From positions 620,001-684,000 of the forward strand of contig NZ_CP045200.1 in assembly GCF_018636735.1 (NCBI RefSeq): 64,000 nucleotides of DNA. The letters run 5' to 3'. The DNA comes from Erythrobacter sp. 3-20A1M. Its GTDB lineage: Bacteria; Pseudomonadota; Alphaproteobacteria; Sphingomonadales; Sphingomonadaceae. The notes beneath the pieces are model-generated. The model did no database searches. It worked only from the letters and a program-made list of their open reading frames with translations, and was not told the origin of the DNA. Shown here one piece after another: positions 8,575 to 18,065 of this stretch (position 1 is its first letter; each line of letters begins with the position of its first letter). Position numbers and translations under genes: made by a program.

Positions 8575-9233
8575 ACGGGATGTTCCTGATCCTGCTGCGC
8601 CGCGATCTCGCGCTGCTCGCCCCCGGTGGGGCACGCGGGGGCGCGGGGCTCGTCTTCGCCTTCTTCCTCGCGGTCGCGATCCTGTACCCGTTTGCGGTCG
8701 GCCCCGATGCCGCGCTGCTGCGCCGGACCGGGCCCGCCATGCTGTGGATCGCCGCCCTGCTTGCCGCGATCCTGCCGCTGGACCGGCTGGTGGCGGCAGA
8801 CCTGGAGGCAGGCGTACTCGATCAGTTCACGCTGCGCGGCATCGGTGAGGAAACCGCGATGGCCAGCCGCCTGATCGCGCATTGGTGCGGCTTCGCCCCC
8901 ATCCTGCTGCTGGCCTGCCTGCCCGGGGCGGCGCTGTTCAATCTCGACCGCGCGACACTGGTCACGGTCCTGCTGGGACTGCTCGCCGGGACGCCGGGGC
9001 TCGCCGCGATCGGGCTGGTCATCGCCGCTCTGATGGCTGGCCTGCGCGCCGGGGCCGCGCTGGCCGGGCTGCTGCTGTTGCCGCTGGCGGTGCCGATCCT
9101 GATCTTCGGAGCGGGCAGCCTGTCGACCGGCGGCGAAAGCGGTATCGCGCTGGCCGCGGCGCTCAGCCTCGCGCTGTGCGCGATCGCGCCCTTCGCCGCA
9201 GGCGCGGCGATCCGGGCGGCGCGCGAGGGCTAG
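8571..9233 (+). CDS. ccmB: Heme exporter membrane protein CcmB
   Basis: Integral membrane subunit that pairs with CcmA. The 220-residue product has about six hydrophobic helices (for example AGLVFAFFLAVAILYPFAV, then AMLWIAALLAAILPLDRL and LVTVLLGLLAGTPGLAAIGL) and the CcmB-type cytoplasmic motif AADLEAGVLDQ near residue 65. It starts at a GTG overlapping the ccmA stop. In many proteobacteria ccmC follows directly; here the next gene is map on the opposite strand, so the maturation genes are split. Confidence 0.9.
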   Translation: MNGMFLILLRRDLALLAPGGARGGAGLVFAFFLAVAILYPFAVGPDAALLRRTGPAMLWIAALLAAILPLDRLVAADLEAGVLDQFTLRGIGEETAMASRLIAHWCGFAPILLLACLPGAALFNLDRATLVTVLLGLLAGTPGLAAIGLVIAALMAGLRAGAALAGLLLLPLAVPILIFGAGSLSTGGESGIALAAALSLALCAIAPFAAGAAIRAAREG

Positions 9234-9366
9234 CGGGGGGCAGGTCCGGAGGCGCGAACCGTTTCCTACATAGCGATGCCGGGATAGATGGCGGGCAATG
9301 TCCACCGCCCCTTACCGATCGGAGCAACGCGCCGGCACGGCCCCCGATCACAAGGCGAATTTTTGC

Positions 9367-9402
9367 ACCCAGGACACTGTTCCAAGTGTTCCATCGTGTA
9401 GG
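9367..9402 (+). repeat. Dispersed 36-bp repeat, copy A
   Basis: A 36-bp sequence in the convergent gap between ccmB and map. It is identical, except for one base, to the minus strand at 52126-52161. It opens ACCCAGGACACTGTTCCA and closes GTGTTCCATCGTGTAGG, and contains TGTTCCA twice, 9 bp apart. A short T run precedes it in both copies. It encodes no plausible protein and does not fold into an obvious long hairpin. Confidence 0.8.
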
Positions 9403-9438
9403 ACTTCGACGCCAGGAACGGCGCAAATGCGCCGATCG

Positions 9439-10266
9439 TCAGTAGGGCGGCTTGTGCCGTCCGGTCGGGCTCTCGGTAAAGATCTCGACCCCGTTCTCGG
9501 TTATCGCCAGCGAGTGCTCGAACTGGGCGGAAAGCGACTTGTCGCGCGTCACCGCGGTCCAGCCGTCGCCCAGCACCTTGGCCCATGGCTTGCCCAGATT
9601 GATCATCGGTTCGATGGTGAAGAACATGCCCGGCTTCAGCAGCGGGCCGGTGCCCGCCTCCGCCTGGTGGATGACTTCCGGCGCGTCGTGGAACAGGCGA
9701 CCGACGCCGTGGCCGCAGAACTCGCGCACCACGGAATAGCGGTGCGGCTTCGCATGCGCCGCGATCGCCGCGCCGATATCGCCCAGCCGCGCGCCGGGAC
9801 GGCCCGCCGCCTCGATCCCCAGCATCAGGCATTCATAGGTGACCTCGACCAGCTTCTTCGCCTTCAGCGAAGGTTCGCCCGCGAAGTACATCCGGCTGGT
9901 ATCGCCGTGCCAGCCGTCGAGCAGCGGGGTCACGTCGATATTGAGGATGTCGCCATCCTTCAGCGTCTTGTCGCCGGGAATGCCATGACAGATAACGTGA
10001 TTGATCGAGATGCAGCTGGAATGGGTATAGCCGCGATAGCCCAGCGTCGCCGGAACCGCGCCGCCATCGAGCATCATCTCGCGAATGGCGGTATCGAGGC
10101 TCTCGGTCGTGACACCCGGCCGGACCAGATCGGCCACTTCGTCCAGGATCCGCGCGGCGAGCTGGCCCGCCTTGCGCATGCCCTCGAACCCTTCCGGTCC
10201 GTGGAGCTTGATCGTGCCGTCGCGCTGAACGTCGTCTTCGTCGGTGATGGTCTGATACTGGGTCAT
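9439..10266 (-). CDS. map: Methionine aminopeptidase, type I
   Basis: Removes N-terminal methionine from nascent proteins. About 275 residues. Metal-ligand motifs are present: LNIDVTPLLDGWHGDTSRMY (two Asp), EFCGHGVGRLFHDAPEV (His), MFFTIEPMINLG (Glu) and the last Glu in AQFEHSLAITENGVEIFT. The N-terminal substrate His is in THSSCISINHVICHG. The start at 10266 (MTQYQTITDEDD) is preferred; a second ATG lies nine bases further up and neither has a strong ribosome site. The first ~20 residues are a short acidic extension before the catalytic domain. Confidence 0.95.
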   Translation of the reverse strand: MTQYQTITDEDDVQRDGTIKLHGPEGFEGMRKAGQLAARILDEVADLVRPGVTTESLDTAIREMMLDGGAVPATLGYRGYTHSSCISINHVICHGIPGDKTLKDGDILNIDVTPLLDGWHGDTSRMYFAGEPSLKAKKLVEVTYECLMLGIEAAGRPGARLGDIGAAIAAHAKPHRYSVVREFCGHGVGRLFHDAPEVIHQAEAGTGPLLKPGMFFTIEPMINLGKPWAKVLGDGWTAVTRDKSLSAQFEHSLAITENGVEIFTESPTGRHKPPY

Positions 10267-10304
10267 GCCCACCATTTAGCGCGGACGGAGCCGAATTGCG
10301 AGCC

Positions 10305-11132
10305 TCAGCCGCCGAACGCCTTGCGGTATTCGGGCTTCACCGCCTCGCGCACCGCGACATCCACCGGCACGGGGATCTCGTATGCGCCCTCCACATATGG
10401 GCCCGCCACGTAGGGGCCGGCATACATGACGATCGTATCGAACACCTTGCCCTTCGCCTTCACCTCGATCGCCAGATCGGACATCGGCGGGCACTGGTCG
10501 AACTCGTCGACGGTCGGGTTGTCCGCCGCCTCGCTCGCTTCCTCGGTCGGGCCGCGCCGCTTCGCCCGCTCGGCGTCGAGCTTCTTGCAGAAACGCTCCT
10601 CCACCGCGTCGTACAGCGCGTCGGGCGAGGTAAAAAGGGTAAGCGGCTGGACCGTCCGCTTCGCGTCGCGATCCCACAGGACGGGATCGATGCCGTAGAT
10701 GCCGTGCGCCCCGCCCGAATAGCTGCTGACATCGGCGACCAAGCTGATCCATTCCGGCGTGCGCCCGATCACCTTCCACTCGGTGTTCTGCGAATAGGCG
10801 TTGTAGGGAAAGCCGTTCTCGCGCGCGTCCTGCCGCGCCTGCTTCGCCAGCTTCGCCAGGCCCTGCTCCCCCTCGCGCGCCCGCGCATCCAGCAGCTGGG
10901 CGAGTTCGGGCACCGCACCCACCGCCGCGGGGTAGCTGTACTGGAAGCTGTAGAGATCGTTCTCCACCTTGATGTCGCGCGCGCCGCCGTCGGCTTCTGC
11001 TCCGGCGGACGCGGTGGCCACCGCGTCGCTGGTCTGCTGCACCCCCAGATCGTCGCCCATGTCGCTGGCCGGCGTGCATTCGGAGAGGGCGAGCGCGAGC
11101 AGCATTGCCGGCGCGGCCAGTCTGACGATCAT
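10305..11132 (-). CDS. Exported DUF3298/DUF4163-like protein
   Basis: A secreted or lipid-anchored protein of about 275 residues. The N-terminus MIVRLAAPAMLLALALSEC is a signal peptide; the cysteine could be a lipobox, but Glu before it is unusual, so lipidation is uncertain. The mature region resembles the DUF4163-plus-DUF3298 arrangement of RsiV-like proteins (KVENDLYSFQYSYPAAVG early, then SYSGGAHGIYGI with the GGAH motif, then PLTLFTSPDALYDAVEERF). The start at 11132 is chosen because GGGAAGGAAG stands just upstream. It is divergent from the M17 aminopeptidase gene, with about 90 bp between for both promoters. Confidence 0.75.
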   Translation of the reverse strand: MIVRLAAPAMLLALALSECTPASDMGDDLGVQQTSDAVATASAGAEADGGARDIKVENDLYSFQYSYPAAVGAVPELAQLLDARAREGEQGLAKLAKQARQDARENGFPYNAYSQNTEWKVIGRTPEWISLVADVSSYSGGAHGIYGIDPVLWDRDAKRTVQPLTLFTSPDALYDAVEERFCKKLDAERAKRRGPTEEASEAADNPTVDEFDQCPPMSDLAIEVKAKGKVFDTIVMYAGPYVAGPYVEGAYEIPVPVDVAVREAVKPEYRKAFGG

Positions 11133-11222
11133 CGCGGCTTCCTTCCCTTGTGTCATCCGGCGCGGCGGCCAAGGATGGATTGCACCCTTGGCATGCGCCC
11201 TCGATCGCTCCATGTGCCTTAC

Positions 11223-12620
11223 ATGACCGATACGCCATTGATCCAGCCCGATCGCGGGCAAGACGCCATTTCGATCCATCTCGTGAACAAGGACGGGTTC
11301 GAAGACTGGGCTTCTTCGCTCGGCGCTGCCCAGCGCGCCACGCTGCGCGCGCAGCGCTTCGACGGGTCGGGATACCAGACCGCGATCGTTCCGGGCGGTT
11401 CGGGCGAGCCGGAGGAATGGTTCGCGGTCGGCGGCGTGGCCGATCCCGACAGCCTGTCGAGCTGGTGCATGGCGAAGCTCGCCGAGACGCTCCCCGCGGG
11501 CACCTATCGCCTTGCCGGGGGAGAGCCCGGCCCCGCCCTGCACGGCTGGCAGACCGCGCAATATGCCTTCACCCGTTATCGCAAGCCGGATAACGCGGTC
11601 GGGCCGCGTATCCTGCTGACGAAAAACGCCAAGGCCGTCGAACCCGCTATCGCGGAGGCGGAGGCGGTGTGCCGCGTGCGCCGGCTGGTCGATACGCCGG
11701 CCGAGGATATGGGGCCCGCCGGTCTGGAGGCGGAGTGCGAGGCGCTCGCCAAGGAGTACGGGGCGAAGCTTTCCGTCACCCGGGGCGATTCGCTTGAGCA
11801 GGACTATCCCATGGTCCACGCCGTCGGCCGGGCCGCCGCGCGCCATCACGCACCGCGCATCATGCACCTGTCGTGGGGCAAGGAGGGCGATCCGGTCCTG
11901 GCCCTGGTCGGCAAGGGGGTGTGCTTCGATTCCGGCGGGCTGGACGTGAAGTCGGCGTCCGGGATGCTCATCATGAAGAAGGACATGGGCGGCGCGGCGC
12001 ACGCGATCGCGCTGGCGGACCTCGTCATGCGCGCAGGGTTGCCGGTGCGGTTGCACCTGTTCGTTCCGGCAGTGGAGAACGCCATTTCCGGCAACAGCTT
12101 CCGGCCGGGCGACATCCTGCGCAGCCGCAAGGGGCTGAGCGTGGAGATCGGCAATACCGATGCCGAAGGGCGCCTGATCCTAGGCGACGCGCTCACCCGC
12201 GCGAGCGAGGAGGACCCGGAACTGCTGATCGATTTCGCCACCCTGACGGGTGCCGCGCGCGTAGCGCTGGGGCCGGATTACCCGGCGCTGATGACCCGGC
12301 GCGAGGAAACCGCGGCGGAGCTGATCCGGGCGGGCAAGGCACATGACGACGAGCCCTGGCCGCTGCCGCTGCCGGCGGCCTATGCCGACTATCTCAACTC
12401 CGACATAGCGGACACCTCGAACGCGCATACCAACGGGTTCGCCGGTGCCAGCATTGCGGGCCTGTTCCTCGACAAGTTCGTCGGCGACGGCATCGACTGG
12501 GCGCATTTCGATACCTATGCATGGCGCCCCTCGCCCAAGCCCGGCCGGCCCAAGGGCGGCGAGGCGCTGGGCTTGCGGGCAGCCTGGCACATGCTGTGCG
12601 CGCGCTACGCCGACGCTTGA
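11223..12620 (+). CDS. M17 family leucyl aminopeptidase
   Basis: A cytosolic metallo-aminopeptidase of 465 residues. The family signature NTDAEGRLILGDAL is intact and carries metal and catalytic residues. The upstream metal-binding segment VGKGVCFDSGGLDVKS and the lysine-bearing MLIMKKDMGGAA are also present. The N-terminal third is the less conserved regulatory domain. Shorter, single-substrate M17 members are common in this group, so I do not assign pepA. The frame is open far upstream, but that part is antisense to the DUF3298 gene and lacks sense; ATG 11223 gives the natural N-terminus MTDTPLIQPDRG. Confidence 0.92.
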   Translation: MTDTPLIQPDRGQDAISIHLVNKDGFEDWASSLGAAQRATLRAQRFDGSGYQTAIVPGGSGEPEEWFAVGGVADPDSLSSWCMAKLAETLPAGTYRLAGGEPGPALHGWQTAQYAFTRYRKPDNAVGPRILLTKNAKAVEPAIAEAEAVCRVRRLVDTPAEDMGPAGLEAECEALAKEYGAKLSVTRGDSLEQDYPMVHAVGRAAARHHAPRIMHLSWGKEGDPVLALVGKGVCFDSGGLDVKSASGMLIMKKDMGGAAHAIALADLVMRAGLPVRLHLFVPAVENAISGNSFRPGDILRSRKGLSVEIGNTDAEGRLILGDALTRASEEDPELLIDFATLTGAARVALGPDYPALMTRREETAAELIRAGKAHDDEPWPLPLPAAYADYLNSDIADTSNAHTNGFAGASIAGLFLDKFVGDGIDWAHFDTYAWRPSPKPGRPKGGEALGLRAAWHMLCARYADA

Positions 12621-12705
12621 ACCGACTGCCCCTCCCCCGCGCGCTTGTCGCTTGCCCCCCGGCCCGCTAAGCGCGGCGCGCAGGCACGAAAGGTCGAAAG
12701 TTTCA

Positions 12706-13056
12706 GTGAACGGCAGCGAAGGCAATCTGACGGATTACTCCCCACCCGCAGGTCAGGTCGGCCTGACCGGACCGGTGGCGGCGCCCGAAAGCGGGACCCT
12801 GCCGGTCCGCGGCGACCTGGCGCATATCGCGCTGGCCGAACGCTATCTCGTCGCCGCCTATGCCATCCCCGTGCAGATGACCGTCCGCGAGGGCGCGGCC
12901 ACCCTGTATGCCGCGCGCGACGATCGTTCGGACACCGTCGCCCAATTGGCGGAAGGCTCGGCGTTCGAGGCGCTCGACGTGACCGAGAGCTGGGTCTGGG
13001 GCTGCGTCGCCCCGACCGGGCCGAGCGGCTATGTGCGGCGCGCGGCGCTCGCCTGA
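12706..13056 (+). CDS. Bacterial SH3-domain protein
   Basis: A 116-residue protein starting at GTG 12706. Residues ~45-110 form an SH3-like domain (YAIPVQMTVREGAATLYAARDD, DTVAQLAEGSAFEALDVTESWVWG, GPSGYVRRAAL), similar to the targeting domain at the front of NlpC/P60 peptidases. No catalytic domain follows: the stop overlaps the argC start (TGATG), so it is complete as a free SH3 module or a relic of a larger enzyme. It has no signal peptide. Coupling to argC is probably positional and not functional. Confidence 0.7.
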   Translation: MNGSEGNLTDYSPPAGQVGLTGPVAAPESGTLPVRGDLAHIALAERYLVAAYAIPVQMTVREGAATLYAARDDRSDTVAQLAEGSAFEALDVTESWVWGCVAPTGPSGYVRRAALA

Positions 13057-13994
13057 TGGCGCATTCGGTTTTCATCGACGGGGCGGAGGGAACGACCGGG
13101 CTCGAGATCAGGGAACGCCTGGCCGGGCGCGACGAATTCGAGCTGGTGGTGCTGGCCGAAGATCGGCGCAAGGATGCTGCCGCGCGCCGCGAAGCCCTGA
13201 ACGAAGCGGATTTCGCGATCCTGTGCCTGCCCGACGATCCCGCGCGCGAAGCGGTGGCGATGATCGATCCGGCAAGCGCGGTGCGCGTCATCGACGCATC
13301 CAGCGCGCACCGGGTGGCGGATGGCTGGACCTACGGCTTTCCCGAACTGGTCGGGCGCGATGCGGTCGCCCGGGCAACCCGCGTCAGCAATCCGGGCTGC
13401 TATCCCACCGGCTTCCTTGCGCTCGTCGCGCCGCTGGTGCGGGCCGGGCTGCTGCCGGGGGACTGGCCCTTCACCGTGAACGCGGTCAGCGGCTATTCCG
13501 GTGGGGGCAAGGCGCTGGTCCGGCGTTTCGAAGAGGAGCCCGACATTGCCTGGCGCGGCTATGGCTACAGCCTGTCGCACAAGCACCAGCCGGAAATGAA
13601 GCGCCATGCGGGGCTGGCCCACGATGTCATCTTCGCGCCCGCGGTCGTCCCCGCCTATCGCGGCATGGCGGTGGAGGTGCCGTTGCATCTGGGCGCGATG
13701 GATACGCAGCCTACGCCCGCCCGGCTGCGCGAGGCGCTGCGCGAATTCTACGCCGGTTCGCGCATCGTTGCCGTCGCCGACGAGGCGGTGCCCGATGAAC
13801 TGCTGCTGCGGCAAGATGCGGCACCCGACGACGGCATGACCCTTCACGTCTTCGGCATTGATGGCGGCTTTCACGCGCGCCTCGTCGCGCGGCTCGACAA
13901 TCTCGGCAAGGGGGCCAGCGGCGCGGCGATCCAGTCGCTCAATCTGATGGCCGGGCTCGACGAGACCACCGGCCTGCGCCTGCCCAATTGCTAG
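13056..13994 (+). CDS. argC: N-acetyl-gamma-glutamyl-phosphate reductase (short type)
   Basis: Third step of arginine synthesis: NADPH reduction of N-acetylglutamyl phosphate to the semialdehyde. 312 residues, the shorter type-2 form. Visible features: N-terminal Rossmann segment VFIDGAEGTTGLEIRERL, DASSAHRVADGWTYGFPEL, the active-site Cys115 in SNPGCYPTGFL, and the C-terminal domain with SGYSGGGKALV and SHKHQPEM. The ATG overlaps the SH3 gene stop by one base. No other arg gene is near except argS, which is unrelated. Confidence 0.93.
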   Translation: MAHSVFIDGAEGTTGLEIRERLAGRDEFELVVLAEDRRKDAAARREALNEADFAILCLPDDPAREAVAMIDPASAVRVIDASSAHRVADGWTYGFPELVGRDAVARATRVSNPGCYPTGFLALVAPLVRAGLLPGDWPFTVNAVSGYSGGGKALVRRFEEEPDIAWRGYGYSLSHKHQPEMKRHAGLAHDVIFAPAVVPAYRGMAVEVPLHLGAMDTQPTPARLREALREFYAGSRIVAVADEAVPDELLLRQDAAPDDGMTLHVFGIDGGFHARLVARLDNLGKGASGAAIQSLNLMAGLDETTGLRLPNC

Positions 13995-14071
13995 GCAGTC
14001 GCGCCCGCATGTTGTGCAGCGGCGGCGGATCACCGGCCCGCCCCCTTTCGCCCGCTTGCGGCTTCCCCTAG

Positions 14072-14551
<480 letters not shown>

Positions 14552-14600
14552 CCCGATCGCATACATCCGACCTATCGCTATCAAGAAGGGAAACAGCAGC

Positions 14601-16010
14601 ATGGCTTCCGCAAAAGACGTCCTGAAGCAGATCAAGGAAAACGAGGTCGAATGGGTCGACCTGCGCTTCACCGATCCCAAGGGCAAATGGCAGCACCTGA
14701 CCATGGTCGCCGGCATCCTGACCGAGGACGAGCTCGAAGACGGGCTGATGTTCGACGGCTCTTCCATCGCGGGCTGGAAGGTCATCAACGAAAGCGACAT
14801 GATCCTGAAGCCCGACCTGAACCGGGTGTACATGGACCCGTTCAGCGCGACGCCGATGATGATCGTGTTCTGCGACATCGTCGAACCGAGCACCGGTGAA
14901 TGGTACGCGCGCGACCCGCGCACCACCGCGAAGCGCGCCGAGGAATACCTCAAGTCCACGGGCATCGGCGACACCGTCTATGTCGGCCCCGAGGCGGAAT
15001 TCTTCATGTTCGACGACGTGAAGTTCGAGGATGGTTATGCCGGATCGGGCTATCGCATCGACGATATCGAGCTGCCGACCAACTCCAGCCGCGATTACGA
15101 GGCGGGCAACATGGCGCACCGTCCGCGCGCCAAGGGCGGCTATTTCCCCGTCGCCCCGGTCGACAGCGCGGTCGATATCCGTGGCGAGATGGTTTCGACC
15201 ATGATCGAGATGGGCCTCAACTGCGACAAGCATCACCACGAAGTCGCCGCCGCGCAGCACGAGCTGGGCCTGACGTTCTCCACGCTGGTGGAAACGGCCG
15301 ACAACATGCAGATCTACAAGTATGTCGTGCACCAGGTCGCGCACGCCTACGGCAAGTCGGCGACCTTCATGCCCAAGCCGATCAAGGACGATAACGGGTC
15401 GGGCATGCACACCCACATGTCGATCTGGGACGATGGCAAGCCGACCTTCGCGGGCAACGGCTATGCCGGTCTGTCGGACAACTGCCTGTATTACATCGGC
15501 GGCGTCATCAAGCATGCCAAGGCGCTGAACGCCTTCACCAACCCGACCACCAACAGCTACAAGCGGCTGGTGCCGGGTTTCGAGGCACCGGTGCTGCTCG
15601 CCTATTCGGCGCGCAACCGCTCCGCGTCGTGCCGCATCCCTTATGGTGCGGGCGACAAGGCGAAGCGCGTGGAGTTCCGCTTCCCCGACGCGATGGCCAA
15701 CCCCTATCTCGCTTATGCGGCGCTGCTGATGGCGGGCCTCGACGGGATTCAGAACAAGATCCATCCGGGCGAGGCGATGGACAAGAACCTCTACGATCTG
15801 CCGCCCGCCGAGCTGGCCGAGGTGCCGACGGTCTGCGCCAACCTGCGCGAAGCGCTGGAAAGCCTGGAGGCGGACCACGAGTTCCTGCTGAAGGGCGACG
15901 TGTTCACGAAGGACCAGATCGAGGCCTATATCGAGCTCAAGTTCGAAGACGTCGTGCGCTGGGAAACCACCCCCAGCTCGGTCGAGTTCGACATGTATTA
16001 CAGCTCTTAA
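14601..16010 (+). CDS. glnA: Glutamine synthetase type I
   Basis: Dodecameric ATP-dependent ligase making glutamine from glutamate and ammonia. 469 residues, full length. Key segments: [17 protein letters not shown], the metal-binding [24 protein letters not shown], the ATP-binding [12 protein letters not shown] and the adenylylation Tyr398 in [11 protein letters not shown]. The start ATG has GAAGGGA upstream. The gene is intact, but its last 299 bp are repeated at 18066-18364 beyond a low-GC segment, so its 3' end may have been supplied by an integrated element. A terminator follows at 16040. Confidence 0.97.
   Translation: MASAKDVLKQIKENEVEWVDLRFTDPKGKWQHLTMVAGILTEDELEDGLMFDGSSIAGWKVINESDMILKPDLNRVYMDPFSATPMMIVFCDIVEPSTGEWYARDPRTTAKRAEEYLKSTGIGDTVYVGPEAEFFMFDDVKFEDGYAGSGYRIDDIELPTNSSRDYEAGNMAHRPRAKGGYFPVAPVDSAVDIRGEMVSTMIEMGLNCDKHHHEVAAAQHELGLTFSTLVETADNMQIYKYVVHQVAHAYGKSATFMPKPIKDDNGSGMHTHMSIWDDGKPTFAGNGYAGLSDNCLYYIGGVIKHAKALNAFTNPTTNSYKRLVPGFEAPVLLAYSARNRSASCRIPYGAGDKAKRVEFRFPDAMANPYLAYAALLMAGLDGIQNKIHPGEAMDKNLYDLPPAELAEVPTVCANLREALESLEADHEFLLKGDVFTKDQIEAYIELKFEDVVRWETTPSSVEFDMYYSS
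15708..16006 (+). repeat. 299-bp direct repeat, copy 1 (3' end of glnA)
   Basis: This stretch is repeated at 18066-18364 in the same orientation with two mismatches that I can see: one changes Ala to Val, the other is silent. Identity begins sharply at the CTC codon (15708) and ends within the last serine codon. The two copies flank the low-GC segment. Confidence 0.95.
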
Positions 16011-16039
16011 CATAAACCGGAACACGGCTGACCAGCGAT

Positions 16040-16073
16040 GGGCGTTCGGAGCGATCCGGACGCCCCAATTTTT
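16040..16073 (+). terminator. Rho-independent terminator after glnA
   Basis: A 10-bp stem, GGGCGTTCGG paired with CCGGACGCCC (one G-T pair), a 6-base loop, and a T run at 16069-16073. It lies 30 bp after the glnA stop. Confidence 0.75.
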
Positions 16074-16284
16074 CGCATAAGCGTGAAGTATGCCTTAAGC
16101 GGCCAAGGCGCGCATCGGATACCGGATACCTTTTGATATCGTTAATGACTCACCGGTTGCCCAAACGATTTCCATCGGTCACAATGTCGAAATCGCGGAA
16201 CCCATATCTTGGCAGATAGCGAAGAGCGCGCATGGCTGCGTCGCATTGCGCTCGATGCGCCCAAGAACTTCAAAAGGTGTATTA

Positions 16285-17892
16285 ATGTCCAATTTCCGTC
16301 ATCACCTAGCAATACTCGCTTTCGGCGCCGCTACAGCGAGTGTGGCAACGCCGGCATGGGCCGACTGGCGAGTTGTAGAAACCGAGCACTTCAAGTATTA
16401 TAGCGAAGCTCCGGCTGATGAATTACTCGAGACAGTAAAGCGGATGGAAACATTCGACACCTTGGTCCGTGCTCTGACTAATAACCAAAAACCCTCGAGC
16501 CCTGTAAAGGTCACAATGTTCGAGGTGGCCACGATGGATGATGTAAACCACACTTTCCCTTACCCTTCGGAGGGGGTCGGCGGTTACTATAGCAGTACAA
16601 CCGAGGGACCATTTCTTGTTACCTTCCGCAATACGCTTCGTACAGGGATGAAAAGCGCCCGAAAGGCGGCAAGGCAATCCTACGCTTGGGGGCCGGAGGT
16701 CCGCCAGCACGAGTATCTGCATCATTACATGTATCAGTATTTCAATGCTAACTATCCAAGTTGGTACTCGGAGGGATTTGCAGAATATTATGGTAGCATG
16801 CAGTTCCCGGAACCTAACATCGTTGAAATAGGGCACGCGCCGTTTTTCCGTGTCGATACTATTAGAAACGGCTCCTGGATCGATGCGAGAGAGTTGCTTA
16901 CAGCTAAATCATACGGCGACGTCAACGACGTCTCCGCCCTTTATGCCGAAGGATGGCTCCTCACGCATCTCGCGGCGCAGAACCCAGAACGTGGCACGCA
17001 ACTGCAAATGTACTTGAATTCCGTTGCCTCGGGTACCGATTATGAACAGGCAGCCAAGCAAGCGTTCGGCAATTTCGACGCGCTGAATTCGGATCTAAAA
17101 AAGCATCTCAAAAACATAAATGCAATGCGTTTATCCCTTAAGCCGATGGAACTGGGTGATTTTGAGGTTAGAGATCTGAGCCCAGTAGAAGACAAGCTGA
17201 TGCGCTACCAAGTCCGATTATATTCAGGATACGAAGTATCGGATTTGCCGCAGATCATCTCGGCTGTTCAAGCTATAAGAACTGAAGATCCCGACAATCT
17301 TATGGGGCTTGGTATTCAGGCTAAGCTTCAGAACCTTGACGGAAAGTATGCAGATGCTCTGGCGAGTTCCAAGCGTTTGCTTGAGCTTGACGACAATAAC
17401 GTCATTGGGCTGACGGAAAAAGGTAAGGCCATGGTGGGATTGCTCGACAGTTCCGCGAACGAAGCGGCGTGGGAGGAGGCTAGGGCTCCGTTGCTCGCAG
17501 CAATAGAAGCTTCGAAGACCGCAACAGAGCCCCGGGTCGCCTTTTTCAAATCATACCTCACTCAGGGCATCCTACCGTCAGTTGCCGCGCAAAACTATAT
17601 GGTTCAGGCTTTCGATCTTTTGCCGCAAAACGACGAAATCCGTTATCTGGTCGCTAGGGATTTCGAACAGCGCGGTATGCTGGATGATGCGGTTGCGGTC
17701 ATAGAACCTGCTGCTTACGGAACCTTCGATGGCGACGAAGGCAAGAAGCGCAGGCGCGAGCGCCTCATGAAGCGATTCGCCGAGAAGTATACGAACATCC
17801 AGAACTACGAGAGCCCGCTTGAAATGCTAAATCGTCTTCGAGAAAAGCAAGGCAAGACTATAGAGGCTGATCCCGAGGTCGATAGCGAGTGA
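16285..17892 (+). CDS. Exported HExxH metalloprotease-like protein, low GC
   Basis: A 535-residue protein. The start at 16285 (MSNFRHHLAILAFG) has AAGGTG upstream and gives a clean signal peptide ending at ATPAWA. Residues ~20-270 look like a DUF1570/gluzincin-type domain: VVETEHFKYYSEAP at the front, then RQHEYLHHYMYQYF with the zinc motif HEYLH, and WYSEGFAEYYG with the downstream Glu expected in this clan. The C-terminal half is helical and reads like degenerate TPR units (KYADALASSKRLLELDDNNVIGLTEKGKA). It is the only gene of the segment between the glnA repeats. Substrate and role are unknown; export suggests a periplasmic protein. Confidence 0.75.
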   Translation: MSNFRHHLAILAFGAATASVATPAWADWRVVETEHFKYYSEAPADELLETVKRMETFDTLVRALTNNQKPSSPVKVTMFEVATMDDVNHTFPYPSEGVGGYYSSTTEGPFLVTFRNTLRTGMKSARKAARQSYAWGPEVRQHEYLHHYMYQYFNANYPSWYSEGFAEYYGSMQFPEPNIVEIGHAPFFRVDTIRNGSWIDARELLTAKSYGDVNDVSALYAEGWLLTHLAAQNPERGTQLQMYLNSVASGTDYEQAAKQAFGNFDALNSDLKKHLKNINAMRLSLKPMELGDFEVRDLSPVEDKLMRYQVRLYSGYEVSDLPQIISAVQAIRTEDPDNLMGLGIQAKLQNLDGKYADALASSKRLLELDDNNVIGLTEKGKAMVGLLDSSANEAAWEEARAPLLAAIEASKTATEPRVAFFKSYLTQGILPSVAAQNYMVQAFDLLPQNDEIRYLVARDFEQRGMLDDAVAVIEPAAYGTFDGDEGKKRRRERLMKRFAEKYTNIQNYESPLEMLNRLREKQGKTIEADPEVDSE

Positions 17893-18065
17893 GGTTGTCT
17901 CACATTCGCTATTCAGAAGACTTTATGATCTGAGTGGAGAATCTCCCCAGCGCCTACAGGGTCCCTCTATTTCGGATCTTGCAGGTCGCCTATAGGGTAA
18001 CGATGGTGAGCGTTCATTGACTATAGCGACTGCGTGGTCCGTCCGCACTTCGAGCGTCGTTACTC

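Larger units (their letters stand above)
16011..18065 (+). mobile_element. Putative integrated segment between glnA 3'-end repeats
   Basis: About 2 kb lying between two direct copies of the glnA 3' end. Base composition is clearly lower in GC than both flanks, and codons such as TTA, AGA and ATA are used freely. It carries one complete gene, an exported metalloprotease. No integrase, transposase or terminal inverted repeat was found, so the type of element is unknown. The layout resembles elements that enter the 3' end of a housekeeping gene and rebuild it. Residual sequence at 17893-18065 shows no gene. Confidence 0.5.

Noticed and set aside
10296-11222. N-terminal extension of the M17 aminopeptidase frame
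   Set aside because: The added residues are antisense to the DUF3298 gene and match nothing; ATG 11223 gives the normal N-terminus.
16209-16403. Open frame in front of the metalloprotease
   Set aside because: It overlaps the protease signal peptide in another frame and has no ribosome site; its second half is a shadow of the protease gene.
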